DNA of 64,000 bases, taken from the NCBI GenBank assembly GCA_965220955.1, contig CBDCRK010000023.1:1-64000 (forward strand). The letters run 5' to 3'. The translations under genes were made by a program, and so were the position numbers. The notes beneath the pieces were generated by a model. The model ran no database searches. It was not told where the DNA came from and saw only the letters and a list, made by a program, of their open reading frames with translations. This document shows positions 16,208 through 25,137 of this stretch, one piece after another. Positions within the stretch are counted from its first letter, which is position 1. Every line of letters begins with the position of its first letter. Source of the DNA: CBDCRK01 sp965220955 (GTDB taxonomy: Bacteria > Desulfobacterota > Binatia > Bin18 > CBDCRK01).

Positions 16208-16336
16208 CTATAAACTACCCCACAGGCCACGCATAATGTCCGGCGCTGCCACGGAGATATTCACCCGATCCATATAGTTGATCATGGTGTCTAGGGCGAT
16301 AAGACCAATAATCTTACGCCGTACCGGCCAAGCCAT
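16208..16336 (-). pseudogene. N-terminal fragment of an ACS-family MFS transporter
   Basis: ATG at 16336 opens a 42-codon frame whose residues 14-37 (ALDTMINYMDRVNISVAAPD) match the highly conserved first helix of anion:cation symporter MFS proteins (glucarate, phthalate and galactonate importers). A TAG at 16208 ends it. The remaining sequence down to about 15990 shows no further conserved parts. It is a relic of a deleted gene. Confidence 0.6.
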
Positions 16337-16477
16337 CTGCTGCCCCTTTGTGGAGATACGTGGTATCTTAATGCTTATAAAGGACGAGGCGTATGATCTT
16401 TCCCTGAAGCAGGCAGGATTATATCTCCTCCCTCCTCCACGAGCTCCAGGAGTCTTCGATGTGCAACAAGGGGGCTA

Positions 16478-17332
16478 TCATTTTTTCTTGCCCTTTGCCT
16501 TGGCCTCTGCCTCCGCACGCAGCCTTTCCAGCATTATCAAGGTGGGCTCAACCTTAACGGTTGCTGGTGAGAGACGCTGGCGGATTTCTTCAGCTACAAT
16601 CACAGCTAGCCCCTGTATCCGTGGGTCATCCATCTCTTCGGCCACTCGTTCCAGGGAGAGAAGTTCCTTAACACCGCCGGTCTCGGCCAGAGCGAAGATA
16701 GCACTTCCCCTTATGTCGGACTTGAGGTTTCTTTTGAGGAACTCGGCAATAGGCTCTCCTGCCCGCGGATCACCAATCTTTCCTAAGGCAACGAGCACCT
16801 TATGTTTGATGCCCAGGTCCACGTCACGCAGATAGAGTTGCTGCACCAGAATCGGGATAGAATCGGTAGCGCGTAGATTGCCAAGGTAGTCGACCGCTTT
16901 GACCTTGATCCGAATGTCGGGGTCAGCCATAGCCTCGATAAGCGATTCGACTGCGTCTGGGTTGTTAGAAATGCCTAGATGCTTAACCGCAGTGAGACGG
17001 GTTTCCGGGTCTTCGTCTTTTAGCTGCCTCACCCAGCCCTCGATACTGCCCGGACGATTGCGATTGCGATTACTCAAGCTGCGTTGCATAGCGTTATTTG
17101 TGCCAGTGGTGCCAAAGGTAGGTAACTGGGCCTGCTGGCTTAGGGCCATGGCAGGGGCAAGAAACAGGAGCAAAATGCCCAGGTAGAGACCGCCAAGGAG
17201 CAGAATACCCCGCGGCTGAGTGAAGGCGTGTGGCGCTTCGCTTTGCTGACGTTTGACTGACACTACGCTTGGCTTTGACATTGGTTGTTTTTGTCCCGAT
17301 TCCATAGGCTGCCCTAAAAATGCCTTAACCAT
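16478..17332 (-). CDS. HEAT-repeat protein with one transmembrane helix
   Basis: A 284-residue protein. A 40-residue cytoplasmic tail is followed by a hydrophobic helix at about 43-64 (ILLLGGLYLGILLLFLAPAM), a low-complexity linker, then HEAT/PBS-lyase-type repeats (TRLTAVKHLGISNNPDAVES; IRIKVKAVDYLGNL; IKHKVLVALGKIGDPRAGEP; IRGSAIFALAETGGV). The C-terminus is lysine-rich. HEAT repeats bind other proteins. It may be anchored to the inner membrane or exported. It lies 33 nt downstream of the winged-helix gene on the same strand and is probably co-transcribed. Confidence 0.8.
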   Translation of the reverse strand: MVKAFLGQPMESGQKQPMSKPSVVSVKRQQSEAPHAFTQPRGILLLGGLYLGILLLFLAPAMALSQQAQLPTFGTTGTNNAMQRSLSNRNRNRPGSIEGWVRQLKDEDPETRLTAVKHLGISNNPDAVESLIEAMADPDIRIKVKAVDYLGNLRATDSIPILVQQLYLRDVDLGIKHKVLVALGKIGDPRAGEPIAEFLKRNLKSDIRGSAIFALAETGGVKELLSLERVAEEMDDPRIQGLAVIVAEEIRQRLSPATVKVEPTLIMLERLRAEAEAKAKGKKK

Positions 17333-17365
17333 GCTGAGATTACAAGATGTGGGAAATTCTTTGCC

Positions 17366-17923
17366 CTAGTGGTCGAAGAGCGACTCCTGCTCTTCACGGC
17401 GGAACACCTCGATCTCTTCGGGGTAAAGTCCACCTTCGGGAATCTCCTTTAGTGGAGTGCCGTCTCGTAGTCTGCTCTCTAAAATTTCCCGATAGGAGCA
17501 TACCAGATAACGGTGACCCTCACGAGGTCTCCCGGGTACCTTTGACTGTTCCTCACGAGTCTCTCCCTTAGCCCCAGGCCCAATGATACGGATGAGGTAG
17601 CGCTTTTTCATAAGACTCTTCAGAGCCCGGATAATAGAGGGACGGGAGAGCCCGGTCAGGTCAGCGATGTCTGCGTATCCGGCCGTGATTAGGGGGGTAC
17701 GGCGAAGACCAATGGAGTGTCGCCACAGCGCCCGGTACACTTTCCACTCTCTAGGGTCCATGAGGCGGTTGAGTTCGTCTTCCAGAAGATAGTCGGGCAG
17801 GCGGGGAGAAGGTTGGTAGGGAGGACGACGGGTTAAGCGAACATGGACCTGGCCGCCGGTATCATCAGCGTTTAGCTTGTCTTCTTTCCCCGTCTCTATT
17901 GGTGTCTCCCTGTTGCTGGCCAT
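17366..17923 (-). CDS. Winged-helix DNA-binding protein
   Basis: A 185-residue protein whose middle part (REWKVYRALWRHSIGLRRTP; GYADIADLTGLSRPSIIRAL; KSLMKKRYLIRI) forms a winged helix-turn-helix like those in phage replication organisers and other plasmid/phage-derived regulators. The N-terminal 30 residues and the region 120-150 are disordered and charged. The recognition helix is LSRPSIIRALKSL. It is the upstream gene of a two-gene unit with the HEAT protein and may be a transcription factor for it. The exact family is not certain. Confidence 0.75.
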   Translation of the reverse strand: MASNRETPIETGKEDKLNADDTGGQVHVRLTRRPPYQPSPRLPDYLLEDELNRLMDPREWKVYRALWRHSIGLRRTPLITAGYADIADLTGLSRPSIIRALKSLMKKRYLIRIIGPGAKGETREEQSKVPGRPREGHRYLVCSYREILESRLRDGTPLKEIPEGGLYPEEIEVFRREEQESLFDH

Positions 17924-18123
17924 GATAGTGGCTTTTTCTCTTTCAGACTAAGCTGACTATATGCAAAAATTGGTGATTTGCAAGAACTCTGCTCCTTATT
18001 TTCTCCAGCTACCTTTCCATTCGTTAATGTAAAGAGACCAAAAATAGTTGCGGTTTTGGGTCCGTTAGCTTAGCATTGGTTTGTGATGTAGTTGATTACT
18101 GAAATTGCACAGGAGCAAAAGCT

Positions 18124-19293
18124 GTGAAAATTAGATCCATTACCATAGGCATGAAATTGTCTTACCCATTAGCTACAGAGGAAGTGCGTCAGGCTGGTGC
18201 TTTTGCGCGCCAGGCACAGGATGCATTTACCGCAGCTGGGGTGACAGTGCAAACGCTCAGGCTGGCAACCCAGCCTTTTCCCGAGTTTCTCGATGCCAAA
18301 CCACAAGCTGAGATTGTTGCTTTTGCTAAAGAATTAGAAGGGCTTTGTCAAGAGAGTGGTCTTGAGTATTGCTCGCTCGGACCTGTAAGCAGCACCGGCC
18401 CTACCTACGACTCCACTCTTTTACAGGTCATTCCCGAGATCATATCTGCTACCGAGACCATTTTTGCCAGCGTTTCCCTTGGCCCAATGGCAGGAGAGCC
18501 GTATTCACTATCACTTGCGCGGGAGGCGGCCAAAGTGATGCAGGTTATCTCCCAAAGCACGGCTGGTGGGTTTGGCAACTTACGTTTTGCTGCTATGGTT
18601 AATTGTTCTCCCCATATCCCTTTCTTTCCTGCCGCTTACCATCAGGGCGTACCCTCTTTTTCCCTGGCTTTAGAGTCGGCCGACCTGATAGCCAGGGCGC
18701 TGCGTACAAGCAATGGGGTGCCTGTTGCTCAGGATCGCGTGGTGAAAATGATAGAGGAAAAGCTCTCGCCTCTACAAAAGATCGCTCAGCAATTAGCCAA
18801 AGAGGGTAACTATGTGTTTCGTGGTATAGACCTCTCTCCCGCTCCAGGACCAGGGAAAGAAACAAGCATTGCCTATGCGCTGGAAGAATTGGGGTTGGGC
18901 AGATTTGGTGAGCCGGGAACGCTCACGGCGGCAGCGCTGGTTACTTCAGCGCTAAAAAACACCTCTCTCCAGACCTGTGGTTATTCTGGCTTGATGCTGC
19001 CGGTGCTAGAGGACTCAGGGCTGGCCGAGAGAAACAACCAGGGCCTGCTGCATTTATCTAGCCTGCTTTGCTATTCGGCCGTTTGTGGCACTGGGCTGGA
19101 TACCATTCCTCTTCCCGGTAACGTAACCGTTGAGCAACTTGCGGCCATTCTCCTCGACGTTGCCACGCTTGCTGTCCGGTTAAATAAACCTCTCTCTGCT
19201 AGGCTCTTCCCCATTCCTGGCAAAAAGGTGGGAGACATGACCGAGTTCGACTTTCCTTATTTTGTGAACACACGAGTGATGGAAGTAAGGTAG
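18124..19293 (+). CDS. DUF711 family protein
   Basis: A 389-residue DUF711 (UPF0210) protein. IRSITIGMKL at the start, GGFGNLRFAAMVNCSPHIPF, YVFRGIDLSPAPGPG and CGTGLDTIPLPGNV are the family landmarks. Its closest fold relatives are glycyl-radical-like barrels, but DUF711 has no proven enzymatic role. Start is GTG at 18124 behind AGGAG. It is followed, convergently, by the D-aminoacylase gene (23 nt between stops). Confidence 0.88.
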   Translation: MKIRSITIGMKLSYPLATEEVRQAGAFARQAQDAFTAAGVTVQTLRLATQPFPEFLDAKPQAEIVAFAKELEGLCQESGLEYCSLGPVSSTGPTYDSTLLQVIPEIISATETIFASVSLGPMAGEPYSLSLAREAAKVMQVISQSTAGGFGNLRFAAMVNCSPHIPFFPAAYHQGVPSFSLALESADLIARALRTSNGVPVAQDRVVKMIEEKLSPLQKIAQQLAKEGNYVFRGIDLSPAPGPGKETSIAYALEELGLGRFGEPGTLTAAALVTSALKNTSLQTCGYSGLMLPVLEDSGLAERNNQGLLHLSSLLCYSAVCGTGLDTIPLPGNVTVEQLAAILLDVATLAVRLNKPLSARLFPIPGKKVGDMTEFDFPYFVNTRVMEVR

Positions 19294-19315
19294 AAAGAAG
19301 CAAGAGGCCTCCTGT

Positions 19316-20815
19316 CTACCTTCGACGTAGCGCTCGCCCTGGCCGGGCACGGGTGTGCTGCCCACTTTGCACTACCTGCACACCATTAACAAAGACATGA
19401 TGTATCCCTTTGGGATACTGGCGTGGGTCAGCATAAGTGCCGGTGTCAAGGATTGTCTTGGGGTCGAATAGAACCAGGTCAGCATAGGCTCCCTCACGTA
19501 TAAACCCCCGGTCTAAGAGTCGGAACTTTGTAGCCGGAAAGCCGCTCATTCGGTGTATTGCTTCTTCCAGTGAGAGTACCCCCTCTTCACGTGCATAACG
19601 ACCAAGCACACGAGGAAAAGTGCCGTACAGGCGTGGGTGAGGTTTACCACCAACTGACGGTACGCCATCGGAGCCGATCATTGTGGTGGGATGATGCATG
19701 ACCATGCGCACGTCTGCTTCATTCATGGACTCAATAACAACAACCGCACCCATGTTCTCTTCTTCTAAAACACGTTGAGCCGCTACCTCTGCCGGCAGGC
19801 CAAACTGGTTGCTGAGATCCTGCAGGGTCTTACCCTCATATTCAGGATGACGGGGCGCTGAAGCAAGCAACACATCCTTGGGTTGCACCCGGCCAATGCC
19901 TCCATGAATTCCTTGTTCGTTAAGGGCATTGTTCTGGACAATAGCAAAGAGCCCTGTGCTTCCAGAAGTGTAAGGATACTGGTCGGCAGTGACTTCAACA
20001 CCACGAGCCCTGGCCTCTTCTAGTACCCGCAACGAATCGTGCACCCGGCCCCAGTTCTCCTTACCGCTTGCCTTGTGGTGGGAGATTTGTACGGGTACTC
20101 CACCTACCTCGCCAATGCGTAGCGCTTCGCGTACGGAATCGAGCAGCCCGGCTGCCTCATTACGCATATGAGTGGCATAAAGCCCCCCGGCAGCTGCCAC
20201 TTCTTTGGCCAGAGCAATCATTTCTGCAGTATGTGCATAGCGACCAGGCTCGTAAATTAGACCGGTGGAAAAGCCAACGGCACCGGCTTCTAGTCCTTCT
20301 CTTAGCAAAGCCTGCATCTGTGCTAACTCTTCCACTGTAGGCTGGCGTTGAGCATTTCCCATGACTCCCAGGCGGAGGGTTCCATGTCCTACAAGAACCC
20401 CAATGTTGAGACTTGGCGGATTCTGATCAATGGTTTTCATATATCCCGCGTATCCCTCCCATGAAGGCGGGTCCACATCTGGGTGAAACATACGGAAAGA
20501 TCTGATTGCGGCTTGATAAGGGGCTACCCCAAAGCCACAGTTACCCACAATGTCCGTAGTCACTCCCTGCATCAACTTAAAGTCCATCTCAGGAGAAAGA
20601 AGAACAATAAGGTCGTCATGACTGTGTACATCAATGAACCCCGGGGCAAGAGCAAGTCCAGCCGCGTCAAATATGGCTCCCGCTTCTCCCTTAACTTGCC
20701 CAACGCTCATAATCCTGTCATTGCGCAGGGCTACATCAGCTGTGAAGGGCTGGCTGCCACTGCCGTCATAGATCGTGGCGTTACGGATAATAACGTCCCA
20801 ACGCTCGCTTGCCAT
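19316..20815 (-). CDS. N-acyl-D-amino-acid deacylase / D-aminoacylase-type amidohydrolase
   Basis: A 499-residue metal-dependent amidohydrolase. The metal motif GFIDVHSHDD lies near residue 60, followed by GNCGFGVAPYQ (conserved Cys ligand), GLIYEPGRYA, THMRNE, ISHHKASG, TADQYPYTSGSTGL and MIGSDGVPSVGGKPHPRLYG. Together these are diagnostic of the D-aminoacylase subgroup, which cleaves N-acyl-D-amino acids to free D-amino acids. A C-terminal beta-sandwich (GAYADLVLFDPKTILDTGTY) completes the fold. In uncultured genomes many relatives have unknown substrates, so the specificity is inferred. It starts at ATG 20815 behind a GGAGGAAGG-like site. Confidence 0.88.
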   Translation of the reverse strand: MASERWDVIIRNATIYDGSGSQPFTADVALRNDRIMSVGQVKGEAGAIFDAAGLALAPGFIDVHSHDDLIVLLSPEMDFKLMQGVTTDIVGNCGFGVAPYQAAIRSFRMFHPDVDPPSWEGYAGYMKTIDQNPPSLNIGVLVGHGTLRLGVMGNAQRQPTVEELAQMQALLREGLEAGAVGFSTGLIYEPGRYAHTAEMIALAKEVAAAGGLYATHMRNEAAGLLDSVREALRIGEVGGVPVQISHHKASGKENWGRVHDSLRVLEEARARGVEVTADQYPYTSGSTGLFAIVQNNALNEQGIHGGIGRVQPKDVLLASAPRHPEYEGKTLQDLSNQFGLPAEVAAQRVLEEENMGAVVVIESMNEADVRMVMHHPTTMIGSDGVPSVGGKPHPRLYGTFPRVLGRYAREEGVLSLEEAIHRMSGFPATKFRLLDRGFIREGAYADLVLFDPKTILDTGTYADPRQYPKGIHHVFVNGVQVVQSGQHTRARPGRALRRR

Positions 20816-21012
20816 GGGAACCTTCCTCCTTTCCAGCGCTCTGATGAAATCAAGTTGTATCCTATGACTGCTCTCATCTCACGTCAACCTTATCAACGGC
20901 CATTTAGGACGGGAGCAAAAACCCGTATAAGAAGCTGGAGGTTGCTTGCCTACAGTGATACGCTGAGGTTCACTTGGTACATTCCAAGTCAGGCTGAGAA
21001 GGAGGAGTGACA

Positions 21013-21885
21013 ATGAAATTTGGCATTGTGCCCATCAATCTGCGCGAGTTCACTGACCCCGGGGTTCTGATTCCGTTTGTGCAAAAAGCCGAAGCCCTCG
21101 GATATGAATCCGTATGGACAGCTGAGCATGTCATCATTCCTAAGACTTATAACTCCGTCTACCCCTATAACCCCAGTGGTAAACTGCCTTTCAAGGACGA
21201 CGCGGAGATTATCGATCCTCTGGTGGCACTGACATTCATTGCTGCAGCCACTAAGCGCCTGCGGCTCGGCACGGGGGTAAACATTCTGCCGCAAGTAAAT
21301 CCCCTCTACCTGGCCAAGTGGGCGTCCTCTATTGATCATCTCTCCCAGGGCCGGCTCATGCTAGGTTTGGGAATAGGATGGCTGCGCGAGGAGTTCGAGG
21401 CCCTGGGTGCGCCCTTCGAGCACCGGGGTAAGCGTACCAATGAGTACCTGGAGGCCCTTAAGGCTGTATGGAGTGGCGAAGAGGTTCATTACCAGGGCGA
21501 GTTTGTGCACTGGCAGGGATTTGTTATGCGGCCACGGCCAACGCAGCCCGGCGGCGTACCACTGATCATCGGTGGGGTAAGTAAGCCCGCTATCCGGCGT
21601 GTGGTCAAGTATGGAGATGGCTGGTATGTCATTGGCAGGAACCTGCAAGACTACCGGGCTCATATGCAAGCCCTGGCCGACGAATGCGCCCGTCAGGGCC
21701 GAGACCCGCGTGAATTAGAGATCACCGCCTACTGGAACTACTATCACGAGGGTCTAGAGAGTCTATCGATCTATGAGGAGTTGGGCATACATCGACTCCT
21801 GATTAACATGCACGCTTTGCGGGAGAGCAATGTCATGACAGCACTGGAACGCTTTGCCAACGAGGTCATTGCTAAGCACGAATAG
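21013..21885 (+). CDS. LLM-class F420-dependent oxidoreductase
   Basis: A 290-residue luciferase-like TIM barrel, probably using F420. MKFGIVPINLRE, LGYESVWTAEHVIIP, RLRLGTGVNILPQVNPL and the LGLGIGWLREEFEALG stretch are typical. GGVSKPAIRRVVKYGDGWY marks the cofactor phosphate region. ATG at 21013 has GGAGG 7 nt upstream, preferred over the GTG at 21007. It stands just upstream of a CoA-transferase gene, with which it is probably co-transcribed, so it likely oxidises or reduces an intermediate of acid catabolism. Confidence 0.88.
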   Translation: MKFGIVPINLREFTDPGVLIPFVQKAEALGYESVWTAEHVIIPKTYNSVYPYNPSGKLPFKDDAEIIDPLVALTFIAAATKRLRLGTGVNILPQVNPLYLAKWASSIDHLSQGRLMLGLGIGWLREEFEALGAPFEHRGKRTNEYLEALKAVWSGEEVHYQGEFVHWQGFVMRPRPTQPGGVPLIIGGVSKPAIRRVVKYGDGWYVIGRNLQDYRAHMQALADECARQGRDPRELEITAYWNYYHEGLESLSIYEELGIHRLLINMHALRESNVMTALERFANEVIAKHE

Positions 21886-21984
21886 GCTCTTCTAGAAGAA
21901 CGGTTATGAGCATGAAGTCGACAAGCTATTCTCTTTGGCGCCGGATTCGTGTAAATCAGCTCCAGTTTATTTGTGGAGGTGCCT

Positions 21985-23211
21985 GTGAAGCCACTCGAAG
22001 GTCTTGTTGTCCTTGATCTGACCCGTTTCCTTGCGGGTCCATACAGTACTCTGCTGCTTGGTGGGTTGGGAGCCAACGTTATTAAGGTAGAGCCCCCGGG
22101 TAGGGGAGAAGCCCATCGGCAGCGCCCCCCGTTTGGTGGACCGAAGGGCCCGAGTATGAGCAAACAAACCGACGAAGATATTGGTCTCTTTGTGCTCCAC
22201 CGGGCGCGGAATAAAAAGAGTATTACCTTGAATCTCCGTGCTCTTGAGGGAACGGAGATGTTCAAACAACTCGTGGCTAAGGCGGATATAGTGGTCGAGA
22301 ACTTTTCTCCCGGCACCATAGAAAAAATGGGGCTGGGGTTTCCGGTTCTCCAGGCCTGCAATCCCCGCATTATCTTGTGCTCGATCTCGGGATTCGGTCA
22401 ACAAGGCCCACGACGAGATTGGCGGGCGTACGACCCTATCATTCAGGCCATGAGCGGAATCAATAGCGTGACCGGGTACCCCGATCGTCCGCCCGTACGC
22501 TGTGGGGCCGCGATTAGTGATACTACCGCGCCTCTTTTTGCTGTAATCGGCATTTTGTCCGCCGTCCAGATGCGAGAGAAGACTGGCAAAGGAGAGTGGG
22601 TGGATATCTCCATGCAAGATGGGACGTTTTTTCTGCTGCCTGAGCTAGTAGAGCTTATGGCTGCGGGGATTATGCCCGTCCGTCAGGGGAATTCCCACTC
22701 CGCCAGTGCGCCGTTTAACGTCTATGAGGCCAAAGACGGCTATGTTTCTATGTGTGCGGTAACCGCAGAAAATTGGCAGAGTCTTCTGGTGGCCTTGAAC
22801 CGTGAGGAATTGGCTAACGACCCGCGCTTTGTCCATCTCACCGTTCGGCTCGAGCATAGGCAGGACGTGGACGCGATTGTCCAAGAGTGGATGGGACAGC
22901 GCACGGTAGCAGAAGCGGTTGCCCATCTCCAGCAACATCGAGTGCCCGCAAGTCCGGTCATGAGTCCAGCCGAGTTAATGGAGGATGAACACCTAGCTGC
23001 CCGCAACATGGTGGTTGATGTTGCCCACCCAGAACATGGTCCTATTCCTGGGGTGAAAGGATTGGGCATGCCTATCAAATTTGTGGGAAAAGCGTTGACG
23101 TTTGATCAACCCTGCCCAACGCTGGGGGCACATAACGAGGAAGTATACGCTGGCATGCTGGGAATGGATAAGGCCAGGCTTCAGACCCTCAAAGAACAGG
23201 GGGTGATTTAA
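21985..23211 (+). CDS. Class III CoA-transferase (CaiB/BaiF)
   Basis: A 408-residue CoA-transferase. VVLDLTRFLAGPYSTLLLGG, GANVIKVEPPGRGEAHRQRP, RARNKKSITLNLRAL and the catalytic-Asp region WRAYDPIIQAMSGI are conserved. The C-terminal domain carries APFNVYEAKDGYVSMCAVTA. GTG at 21985 lies 5 nt after GGAGG, a better start than the GTG at 21973, where the site would be inside the gene. It follows the LLM gene by 99 nt. The carboxylate partner is unknown. Confidence 0.9.
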   Translation: MKPLEGLVVLDLTRFLAGPYSTLLLGGLGANVIKVEPPGRGEAHRQRPPFGGPKGPSMSKQTDEDIGLFVLHRARNKKSITLNLRALEGTEMFKQLVAKADIVVENFSPGTIEKMGLGFPVLQACNPRIILCSISGFGQQGPRRDWRAYDPIIQAMSGINSVTGYPDRPPVRCGAAISDTTAPLFAVIGILSAVQMREKTGKGEWVDISMQDGTFFLLPELVELMAAGIMPVRQGNSHSASAPFNVYEAKDGYVSMCAVTAENWQSLLVALNREELANDPRFVHLTVRLEHRQDVDAIVQEWMGQRTVAEAVAHLQQHRVPASPVMSPAELMEDEHLAARNMVVDVAHPEHGPIPGVKGLGMPIKFVGKALTFDQPCPTLGAHNEEVYAGMLGMDKARLQTLKEQGVI

Positions 23212-23261
23212 CTCTAAGAACCGCCTCTATGGCTGAGAAAGAACGCCGGCTTCTGCTGGGC

Positions 23262-23501
23262 TTACTCTGAGAAATCGAAGGTGACGCTATTCGTCTCATT
23301 CGCCCTTCTCCCGGCAGAGGCAATCTCTGTCAATTCATCCTGGCTCAGAGTGGAGGCGTTGAGAATACAGAGCGTAGCCCCGGCCCGCGCAGTGAGCGAG
23401 GCAAGATGGATAAGCTGTTGACGATTGTACTTACGCCCATCAATGACCAGTCCTACCCTTTGCTCTGCCAGTTGCATCAATTCCTCAGCTGTGGGAACCA
23501 T
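23262..23501 (-). CDS. Small hypothetical protein (79 aa)
   Basis: A 79-residue protein (VPTAEELMQLAEQRVGLVID) with an ALCILNASTLSQDELTEIAS-like alpha/beta pattern and a short C-terminal strand VTFDFSE. A ribosome-binding site (GGAGG) precedes the ATG. The alternating helices and strands suggest a small folded domain, but no family is recognised. It is convergent with the CoA-transferase gene. Confidence 0.5.
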   Translation of the reverse strand: MVPTAEELMQLAEQRVGLVIDGRKYNRQQLIHLASLTARAGATLCILNASTLSQDELTEIASAGRRANETNSVTFDFSE

Positions 23502-23622
23502 AACGCTCTGCCCTCCTTTTCCCGTACTGGTAGCGGTCGCATTCGACCCGCAAAGTGGGTAAGTCTATGGCGCAGTGGCTATGTGAGTAATAGAGAGGAT
23601 AAATCGTGTTTGAAGATAGAGG

Positions 23623-24369
23623 CTACCAGAGAGCTGCGGGCATGGGCAGCCCGGCGTAGTCTTCTTCTGTCAGCGGTCGGTCTGGCTCAATTCTCATTTC
23701 CTCAAGAAGCGCGTAGACTTGGCGGAGGTGCTGGGCGGCATGCCAGGTTGTGCGCTCAAGCAGGGCATGCAAAGACTGCGGGCCATAGTAAGTTTGGACA
23801 GTTTGTAAAAAGGACGTTGTCTCGGCCTCGTTGAACCACTCTGTCAGTTGGTTGCGCACTTGGTCTCCGTAGTGGGCAATCATTGTGCCGTCAGTGATAT
23901 CAGAGGGTACGGGCTCCTGAAGCCATGCCTCGGGAAAACGACTCTCTAGGGCTGAATCGCGGAAGCCCAGGCTCAAACGAAAGATATGGTAGCCAAGATT
24001 ACGAATGCTGCGGTCTCGTCCTGGTACTTTGGTCCTAAGTCGGTCAGGGGGTACCTGTTGCATAGCGCGCTGAGTAGCTTGTAGAATCCGGTCGAGTCGT
24101 TCAGCCAGTTCCAAGGGTAAGAGCTGGGGTGTGTCAATGTATGGCACACCCACAAGCTCGGCAAAGCCGCGCGGGTTCCAGCCATGAACAACCCGTTCGC
24201 CGACAGCCACAGCCGGGACCAGGGGGACGCCCAAGCGCTTTAGTTCCTCTAGTGCAGCAGGATTTCCCTCCACGTTCACGGGCTCGAAGGCAATACCCCA
24301 TGACGAAAGCAACTCTTTCGTCTTTGCGCAGGAGCTTCAGCCAGAACGAAAGAAAACTTTGGGCGTCAT
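23623..24369 (-). CDS. Glutaredoxin-like/DinB-like fusion, probable selenoprotein (UGA at codon 11)
   Basis: The usual call starts at an internal codon near 24312. ATG at 24369, behind GAGGA with a 7-nt spacer, gives a longer protein of 248 residues that crosses one TGA at 24337-24339. The N-terminus is MTPKVFFRSG, then TGA, then SSCAKTKELL. The TGA falls on the nucleophilic first Cys of a glutaredoxin C-x-x-C, so the site would be Sec-S-S-Cys. The thioredoxin-like fold continues through GVPLVPAVAVGERVVHGWNP. The second domain (about 95-230) is DinB-like, with metal-site-type His in RNLGYHIFRLSLG, MIAHYGDQVRNQLTEWF and TTWHAAQHLRQVY. TGA is a normal stop elsewhere here. Function inferred: thiol redox or repair. 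The upstream SDR ends 15 nt before the start. Confidence 0.75.
24302..24322 (-). promoter_or_regulatory. Candidate bacterial SECIS hairpin
   Basis: Read on the mRNA strand, GACGAAAG and CTTTCGTC form a perfect 8-bp stem with apical loop AGUUG. The stem begins 14 nt and the loop 22 nt after the UGA at 24337-24339. Bacterial SECIS elements need a G in the first two loop positions and a loop 16-37 nt from the UGA; both rules are met. It lies inside the coding sequence, as expected for bacteria. Confidence 0.6.
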
Positions 24370-24384
24370 CGCCTGTTCCTCATG

Positions 24385-25125
24385 TTATTGCGCTGTGTAA
24401 CCACCGTCAATAACCAGCTCTGCTCCGGTTACAAACGAGGACTCATCTGATGCCAAGTATAACACGCCATCGGCCACTTCCTCGGGTTTACCGTCTCGCC
24501 CCAGCGGCGTCAGGCTCAGGACCATCTCCCGCCGCTCCGGGTTCAGATTGGCGGTCATCGGAGTCTCAATCCGACCCGGATGAACCGAGTTCACTCGAAT
24601 CTTGTCCTTAGCGTATTGAATGGCGGCGTGCTTGGTCAAAAGTCGCACCGCGCCCTTACTAGCCTGATAGGCCGGGATGCTAGGCAAGCCAGTGATGCCT
24701 GCTACAGACGAAATGTTGATTATCGAGCCACCCCCGGCCCGGCGCATGGCTGGAATGGCATGCTTCATACCCAGAAACACGCCGGTCTGGTTGACACTAA
24801 TTACCTCGTTCCACGCTTCCAGGCTGGTTTCGTCGAGCGGCCCCATACGCACAATGCCGGCGTTGTTCACCAACACATTAAGCTTACCGTATGTACGCTC
24901 GGCAGTCTCAACGGCCCGCTGCCAGTCGCTTTCTTGGGTCACATCCAAACGTATAAATGTGGCTGCCCCTCCGATCTCCGCGATCACTCGTTGCCCCTGC
25001 TCCTCTAATACGTCTCCTAAGACCACCTTTGCTCCCTCACGGGCGAACAACTTGGCTTCGCTCTCGCCCATGCCTCGGGCCGCTCCAGAGATCATGGCTA
25101 CTTTACCCTCAAGTCGTCCTGCCAT
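24385..25125 (-). CDS. Short-chain dehydrogenase/reductase (glucose/hydroxysteroid dehydrogenase type)
   Basis: A 246-residue classical SDR. TGxxxGxG appears as SGAARGMG near 14-21, NNAG at about 87-90, ISSVAG with the catalytic Ser, and the Y-x-x-x-K as YQASK. PGRIETPM and SFVTGAELVIDGGYTAQ end the protein. It is NAD(P)-dependent and cytoplasmic, and closest in pattern to 3-alpha(20-beta)-hydroxysteroid and glucose 1-dehydrogenases. It is downstream of the VOC gene (12 nt gap) and upstream of the selenoprotein candidate, so these three likely form one operon. Confidence 0.9.
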   Translation of the reverse strand: MAGRLEGKVAMISGAARGMGESEAKLFAREGAKVVLGDVLEEQGQRVIAEIGGAATFIRLDVTQESDWQRAVETAERTYGKLNVLVNNAGIVRMGPLDETSLEAWNEVISVNQTGVFLGMKHAIPAMRRAGGGSIINISSVAGITGLPSIPAYQASKGAVRLLTKHAAIQYAKDKIRVNSVHPGRIETPMTANLNPERREMVLSLTPLGRDGKPEEVADGVLYLASDESSFVTGAELVIDGGYTAQ

Positions 25126-25137
25126 AAGTTATTCCTT

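Noticed and set aside
16278..16835. Plus-strand 185-codon frame
   Set aside because: It lies antisense to the HEAT-repeat gene and has no family pattern or ribosome-binding site.
20483..21010. Plus-strand 175-codon frame
   Set aside because: Mostly antisense to the D-aminoacylase N-terminus; composition is not coding-like.
21771..22617. Minus-strand frames of about 200 codons
   Set aside because: Antisense to the CoA-transferase gene; no recognisable domain.
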